Shown here piece by piece: positions 36,740-50,609 of a stretch of DNA of 64,000 nt (position 1 is its first letter; every line of letters starts with the position of its first letter). The notes beneath the pieces are model-generated. The model had not been told where the DNA came from, ran no database searches, and worked only from the letters and a program-made list of their open reading frames with translations. The stretch lies in the NCBI RefSeq assembly GCF_000327385.1, contig NW_008708400.1:5592280-5656279 (forward strand), given 5' to 3'. The position numbers and the translations under genes are program-made. Source of the stretch: Lottia gigantea (lineage: Eukaryota > Mollusca > Gastropoda > Lottiidae).

Positions 36740-38790
36740 CATGCAAATTGTTGTTTTCTTTTATGTTTCTTTGATATTCGAGTACTTTCCATATATACTC
36801 TTTTTTGCCCTTTTATATCTTTATAAGATAAAATGCGGTTTTACGCCTTACTGCTCTGCACTCTATCCGGCCAATAAAGGACACACCATTCAATGAACAT
36901 GTTCAATACAATGTTCAAGTAAAGAAGAAGTCTTAATAGTACAATAGGCCTAATTTACTGTTATTTTGTTCGATAAATATAGCCACAGTTTAATCAGATA
37001 ACTGTTGACTTGTATAAAACTGTTTGACCTTAACCGAATTCGACCACATATATCGAACGCATCAATATGCTTCGATTAAGGCCATAGGAATATTTATAAA
37101 GCATGTAAGACTTGTTTTTATTTAGAATTCCATTTCCTATACAACATTTCTGTTTTTTTTTTTTTTGGTTTTTTTTTCAATTTCCAGATTTAATGGAATT
37201 TTCTTTTGAAAATTGTGACGTCATTATATTGCCTTAACCAACCTTTATAATAATTTTCAAATAAATTGCATGAATCCATAAAAAAGGAATAATTATGATT
37301 ACATAATAATATATATATATATATTACCGCGACATTTAATTAGACATATTCATATAATTATAGAAAAACAATAAATTGGGTTTGTGATATATTGATGGCA
37401 TAACTTATGATTTCTATGACAAAGAACGTCTATTAAAGACTGGGTTTTTTTCACAATGGTTATTTTAGTATCAGGGAAAGTCTGAGTAGGCGTAATTATG
37501 ATGTGGAAACGCTGTTGTCTACCCTTCTGGTCATTATAGTTATTAAATCAAGTCTACATTGATTACTGTATAGATACATAACCCCTCCAATAAATCAATA
37601 TATACATTTTCATCAGATTATCAAGTCTCACTTCGCCTGCAGGATAATAGCTACCAGGAATCTTCATAAACAAATCTATTTGTTTCTCCATCTATTAGGT
37701 CGTTCAACTTTAACCTCTATACCATTGTGTTTAAAGTTCAACTGCGGGCAATGCCTTCTCTATAAACTTCTATCCCATGATGCATTGAATATTTCGTCAT
37801 TTAGTCTCAGTTTATCCAGACTTTGATGTGTCTATAGACTTTTTGAGGTTGGATGATAAAGGCTACTTGTGAAGTTTATCAGACTGCTTGTATGTATTTC
37901 ATGTAGGCCTAATTTATATTCGCCACTGCCAGTTTGTTTATTGCTTTCTTCATATTTGATAAAGCTGTTTTATTATGAATTACTTGATAAACAAACCACA
38001 TTGAAAAGTTTCAACTTATTTTGGTAAGTTATTTGTTAAATATTTTCATGTATAATTTATTATTTTCAGATACTCCCACCTATTATGATTAATTTATTAC
38101 AGTAATTTGTTTTTCTCTGGGTTTTTATGGAGCATGAATTCAAGATTCCTAGAGCAATTAAAACGGTTATAAGCCTTTGTATGTGAATCACGAGAAACCA
38201 GTCCGATTTCACGCCGACGTTTATGGAGCATGTATATATTTATATATATATGGGCATGGGTTTTGCGCCTTTCCTGAAAGGGCTAATGAAAGGTGATTTT
38301 TTCCCTTCCAGGCGCGTTTTTAATCTCTGCCTCTCGGACGTGTATCACTGATCAGAGAAACGAGAAAGGAAAAATCTTAAGGTATTATCTCGGACTATGG
38401 CGGAGTCAATTCTGAGCTTTATACCAGATACAAACCCTAAACCGAAATTTGACCATATTGGACTCGCAGCTCTTGGAATAATTACAGAAATCATAGACTG
38501 AGTATGAGATATCGAAATGGTGAAATTTGAAGTTCTTAGTACCCTTGATAACAATATATACAGGCTCTGGTATATGGGGCTAATAAATTGTGAATTAATC
38601 TGATGGTTGATGATAATTACATTCTAATATCTCATTATACTGGAAATATGTATTGAAATTTGGATTATTTTCCCTGTTCTCAATATGTTAGCATATTTTG
38701 TTCTGAATGGTTTGTTATTCCAAATGTCGTCATAATGTACGATATCAATATGAAACTTGTACATAATGTATGCTATTGTCATAATGAATT
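36740..38790. other. Intergenic, nothing recognised apart from an (AT)n run
   Basis: A short (AT)n microsatellite lies at 37308-37325 and a poly-T tract at 37152-37176. No gene is supported. Confidence 0.45.
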
Positions 38791-38796
38791 TCATTT

Positions 38797-39370
38797 ATAT
38801 GACCGGTATCATTTGTATAAAAACCAGAATCACAATCAAAAATAAAGCCAATATCTATATAAAAGTAATAGCCTATTGCAATTATTATTACAACCAGTAT
38901 CACAGTGATATTTAACATTTGTATAAAACCGGGTATCATCTGTAAAACAAAAATCAGTATCATTTGTATACAAACAATTGGCCTATTGCAATTCTTATTA
39001 AAGCCAGTATCGGATGATAGCAATCATTTGTATTAAAGCCAGTATCACAATAATGCCAAATCCAGTACCGTTTGTATTAAAGTCAATATAATTTGTATCA
39101 TTTGTATCGAAACTAGTTATATAAAATCCAGTATCATTTTTTATGAAAGCCGGCTTGATGTAATAGCCAGTACAAATATGATATTGAATCTATTATCGTT
39201 TTGTATTAATATTCATGTCATGTGTAAATCATTATCTGCTTAAACCCATAAAACTCATACCCATTAAAATTAATATTATTGTTGGAAAGCCAGTATCAAA
39301 TAGACTTTTGTATAAAAGCCAGTAACAAGTTATGCAAAGTAACTGTAGTTGTTTTCAATGCCAGTATCGA
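38797..39370. repeat. Degenerate tandem repeat built on (A)GCCAGTATCATTTGTAT
   Basis: A dozen or so variants of AGCCAGTATCA, often followed by ATTTGTATAAA, are spaced irregularly (about 20-60 bp). The array is old and eroded. No coding content is seen. Confidence 0.7.
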
Positions 39371-39374
39371 AAAT

Positions 39375-42300
39375 ATGAATTATCGTACCATACAAAAAAG
39401 TCAAAAACATATTTACTCCACATCAAAATAACTTTGCTAATGTAGTTCAATTAACAAGTCTTTGTTTCTTTTTCATCTTTTGAGCCAACAACGTAGCTAA
39501 TTTAGTAAATTTGAGATAAATAAGTTCTTTATAAAGAAAAGAAAATTGAATGCAATGAGAAGCGGATTACTTGATAATTACCTATTTATTTGTCGGTCAG
39601 AAAAACATATTATTCCTCTGTGTTGTATAATTTTGTCGATTATATTTTTATCGATTTTTCTGTTTGTTTTTGTGTCCATTTAATTCCGTGTTTCATTCGA
39701 GAAATATGTTAATCTTGGTGATGTAGATATAACCAAATAGTATGCAGAAAGATGTAAGACAGACCGCAATCAATTAAAAAAAACCTGTTTTGAAAGTTTT
39801 TTATGTTCATTTGTCATGTTATTCACCACTCAAGTAATTCATTTCATGACAACATTTAACATTTAAAGAACCATGTATTTAGTTTGCCCAGGTATATTGT
39901 GGTCTGATTATTTTACAGTCAAAAGGCATTCGGTGTTTCAGCATGCTCACAAAAACAGTTTACATACAGAAAAATATGACTATTGTTGAAGAGATGAAGT
40001 CGTATAGATATGTGTTTTACCAGTTGACAAAGCTCAAATTCAACAAACTGTTCCCTTTAAATGAACACAAACATAACGCGAAAGCTCAAACTTTCTGCAT
40101 GCAGGCTTGATTATTCAGGAAGCAGGTAGTATATCCGGGAGAGAAATGGTGTATGATGCTTACTTGTAGTAATGGAATTGGTTGGTTATCAGAATTTTTG
40201 CAAAATGCGAGATCATGTTAAAACATACAGTGGCTCAACTAGATGAGTATGTGGGTCGGGACTTCAGTATGTTGTAGCCTTATTGTATGTTGTAAAAGTA
40301 GTCTGGACTGTAGACAGTTAATATTTTGTCTTGGATGGGGACCCCTTTAGGGATAGGGAGACAATGGTATTTGTTTCAACCAGTCCCTATGTATGTTGAG
40401 CTGCTGTAAGAATCACAGGAGCTAAGGTTATAAAGACCGATCTATGCCTATAGATTCTCCAGTTAAACTTGATGTAGTTGGATTTTGCATAACTAGTAAC
40501 TAATATTTATACTGTTAATTACAAATGTGGATTGGTTTTAAATTGACATTGTGGTCATATTCTGTTATTCATAATGCGGTGAGGTTATGATGACCACGAG
40601 AAACCATCTTTATATGACACATTAAATATAAATTCAGAATAGGCCATTATGTTATTACCAGTAGTTGCAGATGCAGCTGTAATGGGGTCATGATGACTTG
40701 CAGTAAGTCGGCTAAAACAATTAGAAAGACCTGAGTGTATTTACTGCATTTGGTTATCCAGTCACTTTGCCTAATATTGATCGACCACATTTCATTCTAA
40801 ATAGTTAGTCAGAAAATCGACAATTCTAGTCGACATCAGGTCAAGCGCCAGCCAATGTTTTAAATATGACCCATGAATAACGAATGTTGATTGGCTAAAA
40901 GCTAGGTCGGTACAAATAATATAGTATACATGTACTACATTCACATTTTCACGTAGGTTATTTTGAGCGCAGAATTGAGGTAACATTTCTCTTGGATATT
41001 AAACTCCGAAGGTAAGTTTTTTTAAAACATATTGTGAGTTAATATAGTATTTAAAATTATTAAATAGGCCATACCACTCCCACGCGTATGTGTGGTATTG
41101 TGGTTTCAACATAAATTCAATGAATATAATGGGTGTACAACTATATTCATATCGTACATGATAATATCACCACGTTTTTATCTCCATTGTTCGTATACAT
41201 ATATTCAGGAAAGATCATTAAATATGAATGATATATTGGCGGGAAATGGTCATAGTCTGTTTGTTTACGTAACGTTTGATCCACATAACAGTGTGTGTAT
41301 GCTAAAAATTATTGGTTATCCATGTATACTAAAATTAGTTCAGAAGTGTGCACTAACCTAAACACTGCCTTTTGGTTCAGTGCCCATGCTTTTTTTGTGA
41401 TTTTTGGGTACGTTCCAAGCTTTGCATTTAATTTTGAAAGGCATTGACAAGGGTTACTGTTTTGTATGGTACCTATACATATTCAGTTGCCTATATTTTT
41501 CAGTAAATGTGGATATATTAGAACAATAGAAGCTTCTCTATGAAAATTGCGCCCAATAGTTCGTTGAAGGTCGATGTAACTTCTGCATAATATGACCTAT
41601 TTATTCTGACTATATGTTTCATGACTTGCATCGGCCTTTATAATATTAAAAGGAAATCTCTCGTATGTGTCATTGTCCACTTGAAGTGCTCATCGAAACG
41701 ACGTAACATACTTGCCCAAATTCAAGTCAATAATCCATATAGGCCTACGTGACGTCATATTGAACCAGTTATCATCTAACGGGATATCGAGATCGGAATA
41801 CCTACACGTTGACCATTGTGGTCATGGTTTTAAAAAAAAAATTTGTTTGTTTTTTGACCGACGAAAAGTGTGATATTTTGAGAGTTACTATATTTTGTAA
41901 AAAAGAAACATTGATTAACTAGATTTAAACCGTGACTTCTACGTGACATTTTTGCACTCAATCAATATATATATGATAACTTCATCAGAGATCTTTCAAC
42001 TTGTAATGGCGGCTAATGCATGTTTTTTCGTACTTGCTCGACTTAATGGTGATCTAGATAATGATATACCCATGTAATTTATTCAGACGAATACACTCAG
42101 AAAAAGAATATTAGCAAGCCGATATGAGTGTTCTTTCACTGTGGTTCATGATCAATATCCCATTTCAACCACAAAGATTGTTATTTTACCAAGTGCAGAT
42201 ACATGTAGTCTTGAGAAGCCATGATACGTTTGGTACTAATACTTTTATCAAATTTCCCATATTGCACACTGTATGGCGGTTTTCACCTATCAAAATCTGA

Positions 42301-42600
42301 AGGTAAAACTAAAGGAAACCTGTTTCATTTCATTTGCTACAATTTGCTTGTAAATGAGATTCAAAATGTTTCATACTATGCTAATGCGCACATATCAATA
42401 TGCTATGTTGATAATGAAATGATGGATTGCAATAGGCCTATTATTAAAAATGCAGCTAATTAGCTTATTCAATTTTTGTTCTATATTTATCGATGTAATA
42501 AGGAAATTGAATTTTAATTTAAATTTGGAGACGTACCCATCAATCATTAGACTATTTTCAAGCGTCTTTTATTTATTTTAAATATATATATTTAAATAGA
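39375..42600. other. Intergenic, nothing recognised
   Basis: AT-rich DNA. The frames at 41092-41361 and 42221-42463 (80-89 codons) show no recognisable domain. TAGGCCTA at 41740 and TGACGTCA at 41750 lie side by side. Confidence 0.45.
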
Positions 42601-42604
42601 GGTT

Positions 42605-43265
42605 TCAAATCTATCAGTAGCCCTAGTTGTAAAAGTTGTTTCAGATCTACCAGTAACTATTGTTGTAAAAGTTGTTTCAGATCTACCAGTCACTCTAGTT
42701 GTAAAAGTTGTTTCAGATCTACCAGTCACTCTAGTTGTAAAAGTTGTTTCAGATCTACCATTAACTCTAGTTGTAAAAGTTGTTTCAGATCTACCAGTAA
42801 CTCTTGTTATAAAAGTTGTTTCAGATCTACCAGTCACTCTAGTTGTAAAAGTTGTTTTAGATCTACCAGTCACTCTAGTTGGGGAAGTTGTTTCAGATCT
42901 ACCAGTAACTTTAGTTGTAGAAGTTGTTTCAGATCTACTAGTAAGAGGTTGTCTCAGATCTACTAGTAAGAGGTTGTTTCAGATCTACTAGTAGCTATAT
43001 GTGTGGAGTTGTTTCAGATCTACCAGTGACTCTAGTTGTAAAAGTTGTTTCAGATCCACCAGTAACTCTAGTTGTAAAAGTTGTTTCAGATCTACCAGTA
43101 ACTCTAGTTGTGAAAGTTTTCATATCTACCAGTCACTCTAGCTGAAAAAGTCGTTTCAGACCTACCAGTAGCTCTAGTTGGAGAACTTGTTTCAGATCTA
43201 CTAGTAAGAGGTTGTTTCAGATCTACGAGTACGAGGTTGTTTCTTTTTGTGAAAGTTGTTTCAAT
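42605..43265. repeat. Minisatellite, 36-bp unit, about 17-18 copies
   Basis: The unit is TTTCAGATCTACCAGT plus CACTCTAGTTGTAAAAGTTG with point variants. Shorter units with ACTAGTAAGAGGTTG are clustered near 42940 and 43200. The 36-bp period keeps a minus-strand frame open for 93 codons (TGRSETTFTTRV repeats), but there is no unique coding flank. Confidence 0.9.
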
Positions 43266-43269
43266 TCTA

Positions 43270-46200
43270 CTCTACTGGATTGAAATGATAATGCTTTGGG
43301 TAGGTAAAGTGAATATTTAAACAGTCAATGGCCTTGTGGTCATCTGCCTTGTCGTGATGAGAAACTGATTTAATTTAATATTTCATTGAAAATTCCATAT
43401 TCACGTTCTTCATGAAGACAATTTTTGTAGCTGGCCGAATCTCTTTTTTCTGCAAATGCCAACATCATGATTATTTTAATGTGGTAATCATTTTGCCACC
43501 CACGTTTCTGTCAGTCTAATTGTAGTCATTACTTGCTGTCTGTACAATCCAACTTTGATTTGTTGTCATTGAAGACTACTTTTGGAATTCGACGCATCCG
43601 CCAGTTTGACAGTAATTGACCAATCAAAATAAAATTTATCCAACTTTCTAGTTAGTCTCTATGATGCCGATTTTTTTGGAGTTTTTTTTCTCAATTATCA
43701 AGTTCTGAACTTCCTTGGACACTGGCATGATCCGAATTTAGTGTTCGGTTTGCTCAACGTTTTTACACGAAATTCACATGAACGTCTTGACATTGCTTTG
43801 TATGTGAATAATTTTTCATCTGGTCACAATTAGTTAATTCGACTGATAAGTTTTGTTTGTGGTCAAACTTTTAATCAATAGGATACTTTACGAAAGAAGA
43901 TGAGCTGTAGCGCAATCCAAGTTGGATTTTGAAAAAAGGTTGGTCGTTGTTTGAAAAGTGAAGCATTTTTCCTCATGTGCCTCCATTAAACTACGCCCTT
44001 GGAAACATTTTGTAGCTAACCCACAGCATGGTCAATGAAATATAGATGCTGAGTTTTATCAAGTCAGGTTAGCTTTAAAAACAATGACGTCATGACCCTT
44101 TGAACTTTGACGTAAAGGTGTGAGCAGGTGTGAATTGACCAGTAGGCTCTAACTATGACTTTCTATGACGATTTATTAGTTATTTAAGATACAGTGTTAT
44201 CGCTCTGGTGTACTCTCTTAAAGGTACATTTTGCTGCTATTATGCTATTAGCAAATATGGCGCAAAATAAAAGGTACGTTAAATTTTGAGATGTATGAGA
44301 AGAGAAACGAAAATATATTTTATCTTAATAGCAGTATGGGGTATAAAGTTATTATATTGTATGTCAAATCGACATTGCCCAGAGCGTTGTCAGTTACATA
44401 CTTTCCTCTACACATACTCTTTTGCTTGTCACACGAAATAGCCGCGGGAAATTTTCACTTTTTATTATTTGTAATGATTATTATGCATCACCATGGAAAC
44501 TTACCTCTAAGTAGAAAAATAATTTTTTTAAATATACGTAACCACGACTTTTTTTTCGCCAAAAGTATATATTTATGATGTATTACTAATCTAGGCCTAC
44601 ATAGAAAAAGTGTTATTGATGCGTTATATTGAGTGAGTGATTGCATAGATGCATAGATGGTCTGCCATTGTTTACCATGTTTTGCAGGTACTCTAGGTCG
44701 CTCAGACTTGACATGTTTTATGTCTAATTTTAGATGCTCTTCTCATTTCATATGGTAAATTGTTGTGCGGTCTATTAAACAATGTTTATCAGCTGTTGTG
44801 GCAGTATTTCACACCAAGAAAACAAATTTACTCTATAAAATATTACGTTCTGCTCTCTGATCGTATGATTTCAATGGGCCAGTGCAAACTATAACATGCA
44901 TTTTCCAGTCCAATTAATAGACACATCAAGTTCACGTTTGTTTTCGTTATTGGATATGTGCGTTACGTAATCATACGATGACCGATTATGTGTTATGACG
45001 TCAGATTTAAACAGGTGCCCGTTGTTTGACCCTTGGTCTAGACTGACCATACTGTCAGGTTCATCAGCGGTCAAGCTCATAATCTAAATTCTTTAATTAC
45101 TCTCGTGTTTAGATTTGATCTGTACAGCTGTAATGGCCGAAAGGTCGTGACCTGTTGACTAAGACCCTGGTCATGACTTTTTGGTCATTCTATAACCGTA
45201 AGGACTGACCTCCAGGGTGTTGACCGACTTTATTTCTCATTTGTCTCTGTCATTTACAGCTTATGTTTGATGGACACAGGAAGCACCAACTACGTTAAAG
45301 GTTTGGAACATAATTTGCTTTCTCTTTCCAGTTTTAAGTCATATAAAATAATGATAATAATTGTTCAGATATTATTTGTCTGAACTGATCATGCTTTTAG
45401 AGGAACAATGTAGGAAGATTTGGTGCCTACGTCAATGTTTGATTTTCAATTGCCAATGCCTCTATTGCAGTAGGTGGGTGTCTAACAGAATTTCTAACGG
45501 ATTGCTAGTCTCATGAAAAGTCAGAATGGTTTTGTTCAATGTGTCAACTAGCTAGAACAGTAGTCATATCGATTGAAGGCGAGAGGTAAATAGCTTGAAT
45601 CATCCTAGCACATCGGACAGAGACAGTTCTCGTGTCAATGACCTGAATACATTCTAGCTGGAGCAGGTCATTATCATTATTTCTGTGGTCGTTGACCTTT
45701 ATCATAATAGTTCATTGTGCAGTTATTTCGCCACATACCGTCCTGGATAATTCTTGCACATAATAAAATGCGTTTTTGCGATCATTCAATTTAAGTGAAT
45801 AGTAATTTCACTATTGACATTAAAATCGTTTACCCCCTAATCGCCACATCACACCGTAGGAGTAAATAGTAAAGATATCGTTCAAGAAAGAGTGGATTCT
45901 CTGGGTCCCTACTTTACAATTGTCTCATGACCTCTGTTAAATAAAAAGTTCATGACAAGTAGCTTGCTGTTCCATTTTCTCTCGACGTTATTTTTTGGTA
46001 AAAAAAAAATATACTTAATTTAATGGTTTTGTCATTTCAAGGAACATGGTAACCATGACAGAATGATTTATGGATTGTCTGTGATCTCTCTGCTTTGAAA
46101 TCGCATCAAATACATATATAACGTTATTATCATTTCAAAAAGCCTTGACATGATTCAAAACGCCTAAAAGTAAGTTGCATGCTCGGTTATCACACATGCA

Positions 46201-47230
46201 GATAAGAATGTAGTTAAAATGAACTACCACGATCGTTTAAAAGGAGCCAGTACAGGTTTTATTTATATGATGTGAGGTTCATCAAGCGTCACGTTTCATC
46301 ATTTTAATGATGTTTCAACACGAACTCCATTGTCAACGAGAAGATGAGATTTCCCTCTTATTATTAAAGAAACATTATTAAAAATTATTTAGTAATATAT
46401 TAAATGGACTGTAATGAAGTTTTCTTAGGAAACTAATAACATCGGTTTACACTTTTAGACCTGTACGTACAATTAGAATTCTTTTAAGCGTCTGGCTGAA
46501 AATTGGAATGGTGCAAATTGATGCTGTCATTGACCCTGATACACATACACAGTTGAGAAAACCGGTTGGATGGTTGGTTGGTTGGCATATGACAATTTTA
46601 AGTTAACGTCCACTTCTAGCTGATATCGCAGACTAGGTAGTTGTTGGTAGTCGTAGTAGTTGGAATGGTTCAATTGGACGATTCTGCACTGTTTGTAGTT
46701 GAGAAAGGGTAAGATCTGGTGGATTCAAATGACTTTTACAATTCATTAAAACCACCTACAGACATTCCATTACCCTGTTCTATTTTTGGGGTTATCGTAT
46801 TGTGTTTCTTTTGTTATGCTTATCTCGAAGATCTAAATTAATCCTTAAACGGGATCAAGAATTCGGTCAGGGATCAAATTATTATAACATTGTATCACAT
46901 AATATACATGGGTATAATAAAATAAAGTTTAATGTCACATCTTGAGATATATTTAGGTCTCCTTGGGTAAAAATAGGGTTTATTTCAAGCATGTTAAAGA
47001 CCTTACTTCTTAGTAATCCAATTAATCTATGAATGAACTGTATTGTGAAAAGTAGGATCATGTTGTGTAACAATATCTCTCTATAGCTTATGGTCATTAT
47101 TTGTTTTTCTCATGTAATGACTGCCTTTGTAGCTTCAGGGATTCTCTGACATTTTGTAAGTCATCACTTGACGGTCTTGACATTAACCACCTAACTTGTG
47201 GCTCTCTTTACTTCACTTCTGTTTATTGTG
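43270..47230. other. Intergenic, half copy of palindromic MITE at 46490-46560
   Basis: No gene is supported. The stretch 46490-46560 matches the right end of the 7241-7546 element. TGACGTCA occurs at 44095 and 44996. A 41-nt exon-like block at 45261-45301 was weighed and set aside. Confidence 0.45.
46490..46560. mobile_element. Palindromic MITE-like element, copy B (one end only)
   Basis: The words CTGAAAATTGGAATGGTGCA, ATTGATGCTGTCAT and CCTGATACACATA match the right-hand end of copy A and of copy C. The inverted partner is not visible, so this is a truncated or eroded copy. Confidence 0.6.
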
Positions 47231-47303
47231 ATTGGGGCTATATATAATGTCATTGTACTGTATCCACTGTTCAGTGAAGCCAAGCATCCAGGCCAAAGTA
47301 AGT
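47231..47303 (+). promoter_or_regulatory. Candidate TATA core promoter with short exon and donor
   Basis: ATTGG at 47231, TATATAA at 47239-47245 and an initiator-like TCAGTG at 47271 are followed by AAA/GTAAGT at about 47297. These elements are correctly ordered and spaced, with about 34 bp from TATA to the initiator. It could drive a non-coding 5' exon of the gene at 55816, but no link can be shown. Confidence 0.2.
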
Positions 47304-47309
47304 AGGTGG

Positions 47310-50140
47310 GAGTTCATCGAAGGATTGTCTGTTTATCGATTATGAGTTTAGTTTCGAAGATGACCTTTTACCTATGTCAATGTTCTGCCAAGAGACTCAG
47401 GTATTATGTGAGTTAAAATGCTATAGATCTAAATCTTTGATAGCCCAAATGCAATTATTACTTTTCTCTCTTCAAGAATCTCCTTTGCATGACTTTCAAT
47501 TGGTTGGTACGGTGCTCTGAGACTTAGATTATATTTGTTTGATTATACCTCTTTATCTGGTCGAAGCTTAAAGGTGTATCATAACCACCACTGATTTCAT
47601 ACGAATATTGACAGTCTGGTGGTACCATAAAACAAATCTAAATTCTTTGTGGTTTAAAAAAGACATTCAATGATTGTAGCTTCCTCAGAATTTCTTTCCC
47701 AGAAATGTCTACACAGACAATAATGGCTGTGTTATTTGTCTCATTTAGTTACCTAGATAGTCACTTTGAACAGTCCAACAGGAAGTCAATTATGGCGCCA
47801 AAACTAGTGATGTTAATAGTTCAGATCATAGACTTTCATCTCTGAGAGGAAACTGTTAATTTTTGGGGATGAGAGTAGTGAAGGAAATAAACCATGTGCA
47901 ACAAACAGAAGCAGGAAACAATAGTTTTGATATTTTATTTATTTACATGAAAAAGAGGAAATCTATTATCGCTTCGGTGGATTTTGAAAATCGTTGATTC
48001 TATATTGTCAATGATTTCCTTACGTTGTATTAAAATCTTTTGATATAATTTTTAGTTTTTAGTTCTGATTGAGTTGTTTGGTAGAGTGAGATGTTATGAT
48101 TTCGTGCCAACTCCAATGTCTGGGTTCATTAGACAGCAGTAGGCCTACATATTTCTGTCGTTGTATTTTGACCACAGGATGTATCTTTCCGCTCGCCTTC
48201 TAGGTTTGAATAACGCCGTTTCCATGATATACAGAAACATTTACAGCTTTCTATGTTGATTTTTATTTTTTAGAAAAAGCTTTTGTAATTATTGTTATCT
48301 GATGGCTGTAAATTTTAACGAATCTCTTTACTCTCAATCGAACTCACTAACGTTAAAAAACTTTTTAAAATAAATAGTGAAGCCGTGTATAGTGCACAAC
48401 TGAGTACAATCTGTAGTAAAAAATGGTGCCAAAACAGAAATTTTAGAGGTCATTGACTGTTGTGCACCATCTATAAATATAATCTATAGAAATTCTCTCA
48501 AACCTTGTGTTTTATTGATGGCTAATGTAAGATAATTTCAAATTATTATATCATATGTAATTATATATATTTATCTTATTACACAACTAACTTGTCATCG
48601 CTGCTTCTACAAAGAATATTCAGTTTGGTTTTGGTGAAAAAAATATTTTGAACATTTTGCTAGAATTTGATATTGTCCTTGACTTATTGCTTTTTTTTTA
48701 GCTTCGTGTGTATTTTTAAGTATTCATATGTATGTGTTTAATGTGTTACATGGCAGGTGTTCACATAGTTGATCCTGAATTGTAGATATATCTTGGTGCA
48801 GGAGGACTAAGACAAGTCTAGTCTATATGCGCAGCTCTATGGTAGATTTAGGTAGTGTCGTTTTGCGTTTTGACTGAAAAGCAACAACTTGGTCACATGT
48901 AGTCACATTTCAATAACTGTTGCTGATGATCGAAACAGCTGCAGGAAATTCTAGTACCAAGACAGTCGCACAAACATCAGGTGCTGTCAGTGCATGGCCC
49001 ATTTAGAGTATGTAGGCGCCGATATCTGGAAATACATAAAATGAAATATTAAAAGTGAGATTGTATAAGATATAGAGACTGTGAAACAGCGTGTTAAATA
49101 AAATGCCATGGCAACAAGAAATGATGATTAGATGACTTACGTGAAGACATGCGCTCATTTCTATAAATAGCAACCTATCTCGCCAGTTCAGCTGTTTGCC
49201 ATTTCAGAAATCACCTACCATTAGTAGAACACGCCGAGTGGTGAAAGGAATACTGGCACGTGCTCTACTCGTTGGTATATATATGAAAGAAACATTGAAT
49301 ATTTTAAATTGAGAAAACTGCTAGCATAAGCAATAGGATTTATATTGATGTTGTGTTTCACCACGTTGAAAGGTAATGTTGAGTTTGTCTATTGGTTTTA
49401 TTTTGTAGTTCAATCCATAAACAGAAAGACACAAAACTTTCAATACTATATATAATTGTATTGGTATATAAATATACATTCACGAAATGAATCGGAGTGT
49501 CCTTTTTTAATTATTATGCTTAATTTTAGGAACAGACTCTTGTATCAGATGTATAACCGAGCAATATTTTCTTTCTCTCTCTGGTTGTATATTTTAAAAT
49601 GTCTATTATGAAATCTTACAGTAATACAAATAAAATCCATACTAGGAATTACACAAAAATTCACTTTGAGAAATTTTCAATTTTAAGAGATCATATGTAA
49701 AATCAAAGCCCAAGGCTTAAAGCTTGTTGTAATAAAAAGTTTAAAAATAAAAACATCAAGTTTCTTCAATTTGTCTATTTGATACATATCTGATATCAGT
49801 AATCAGTTGACATTAGTCCGAAACTATCAGTGATATGATTCAAAGACATGATGACTACAGAAAATGGTAAAATACTAAAAAAAAATATTGTGTCTTGTTT
49901 GTTTCAAAAGCTTTTCAAAAAATTGAATTGTTAAATTGTTATAATTTGTACTATGTTGTTCCATATTGTTCTGGTCATATCGTATGGCGTAATGTTTGCA
50001 ATAAAGTTATTATTTTTTTTTAAAATAAGGGATAGCTATGATTTTACAATCGATCAGATAAAAGAGAAAGTATGACACACTTGAACTTAATTTATTCATC
50101 AACCCAGCATTCATCAGGTTTATGATATTAAAAGGTTTTT
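47310..50140. other. Intergenic, candidate promoter only
   Basis: Apart from the TATA/E-box block at 49162 there is no supported feature. TAGGCCTA occurs at 48140. Confidence 0.4.
49162..49280 (+). promoter_or_regulatory. Candidate TATA core promoter with E-box
   Basis: TATAAATAG at 49162-49170 is followed 28 bp later by TTCAGCTG (49187-49194) and by a CACGTG E-box at 49257-49262. A possible donor TTG/GTATAT is at about 49274. No downstream coding exon was found before 55.8 kb. Confidence 0.2.
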
Positions 50141-50145
50141 TTTTT

Positions 50146-50608
50146 AAATCTCATTGGTATATGATGTTAAAGAGTTATAAAAAAATCTCAATGGTATATG
50201 ATGTTAAAGAGTTAAAAAATCTCATTGGTATATGATGTTAAAGAGTTAAAAAAAATCTCATTGGTATATGATGTTAAAGAGTTAAAAAAAAATCTCAATG
50301 GTATATGATGTTAAAGAGTTAAAAAAATCTCATTGGTATATGATGTTAAAGAGTTAAAAAAAATCTCATTGGTATATGATGTTAAAGAGTTAAAAAAATC
50401 TCATTGGTATATGATGTTAAAGAGTTAAAAAAAAATCTCAATGGTATATGATGTTAAAGAGTTAAAAAAAATCTCATTGGTATATGATGTGTAAGAGTTA
50501 AAAAAAATCTCATTGGTATATGATGTTAAAGAGTTAAAAAAATCTCATTGGTATATGATGTTAAAGAGTTAAAAAAAATCTTATTGGTATATGATGTTAA
50601 AGAGTTCA
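50146..50608. repeat. Minisatellite, about 33-37 bp unit, about 13-14 copies
   Basis: The unit is ATCTCATTGGTATATGATG plus TTAAAGAGTTA and a variable A-run (5-9 A), which accounts for most length differences between copies. Copies are otherwise almost identical, so the array is young. Confidence 0.9.
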
Positions 50609-50609
50609 G

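Noticed and set aside
42592-42873. 93-codon minus frame of TGRSETTFTTRV repeats
   Set aside because: Produced by the 36-bp period; no unique coding sequence adjoins it.
45261-45301. Exon-like 41-nt block after a CATTTACAG acceptor, reading CLMDTGSTNYVK
   Set aside because: The DTGS word is a common chance match at this length. There is no good donor and no coding context on either side.
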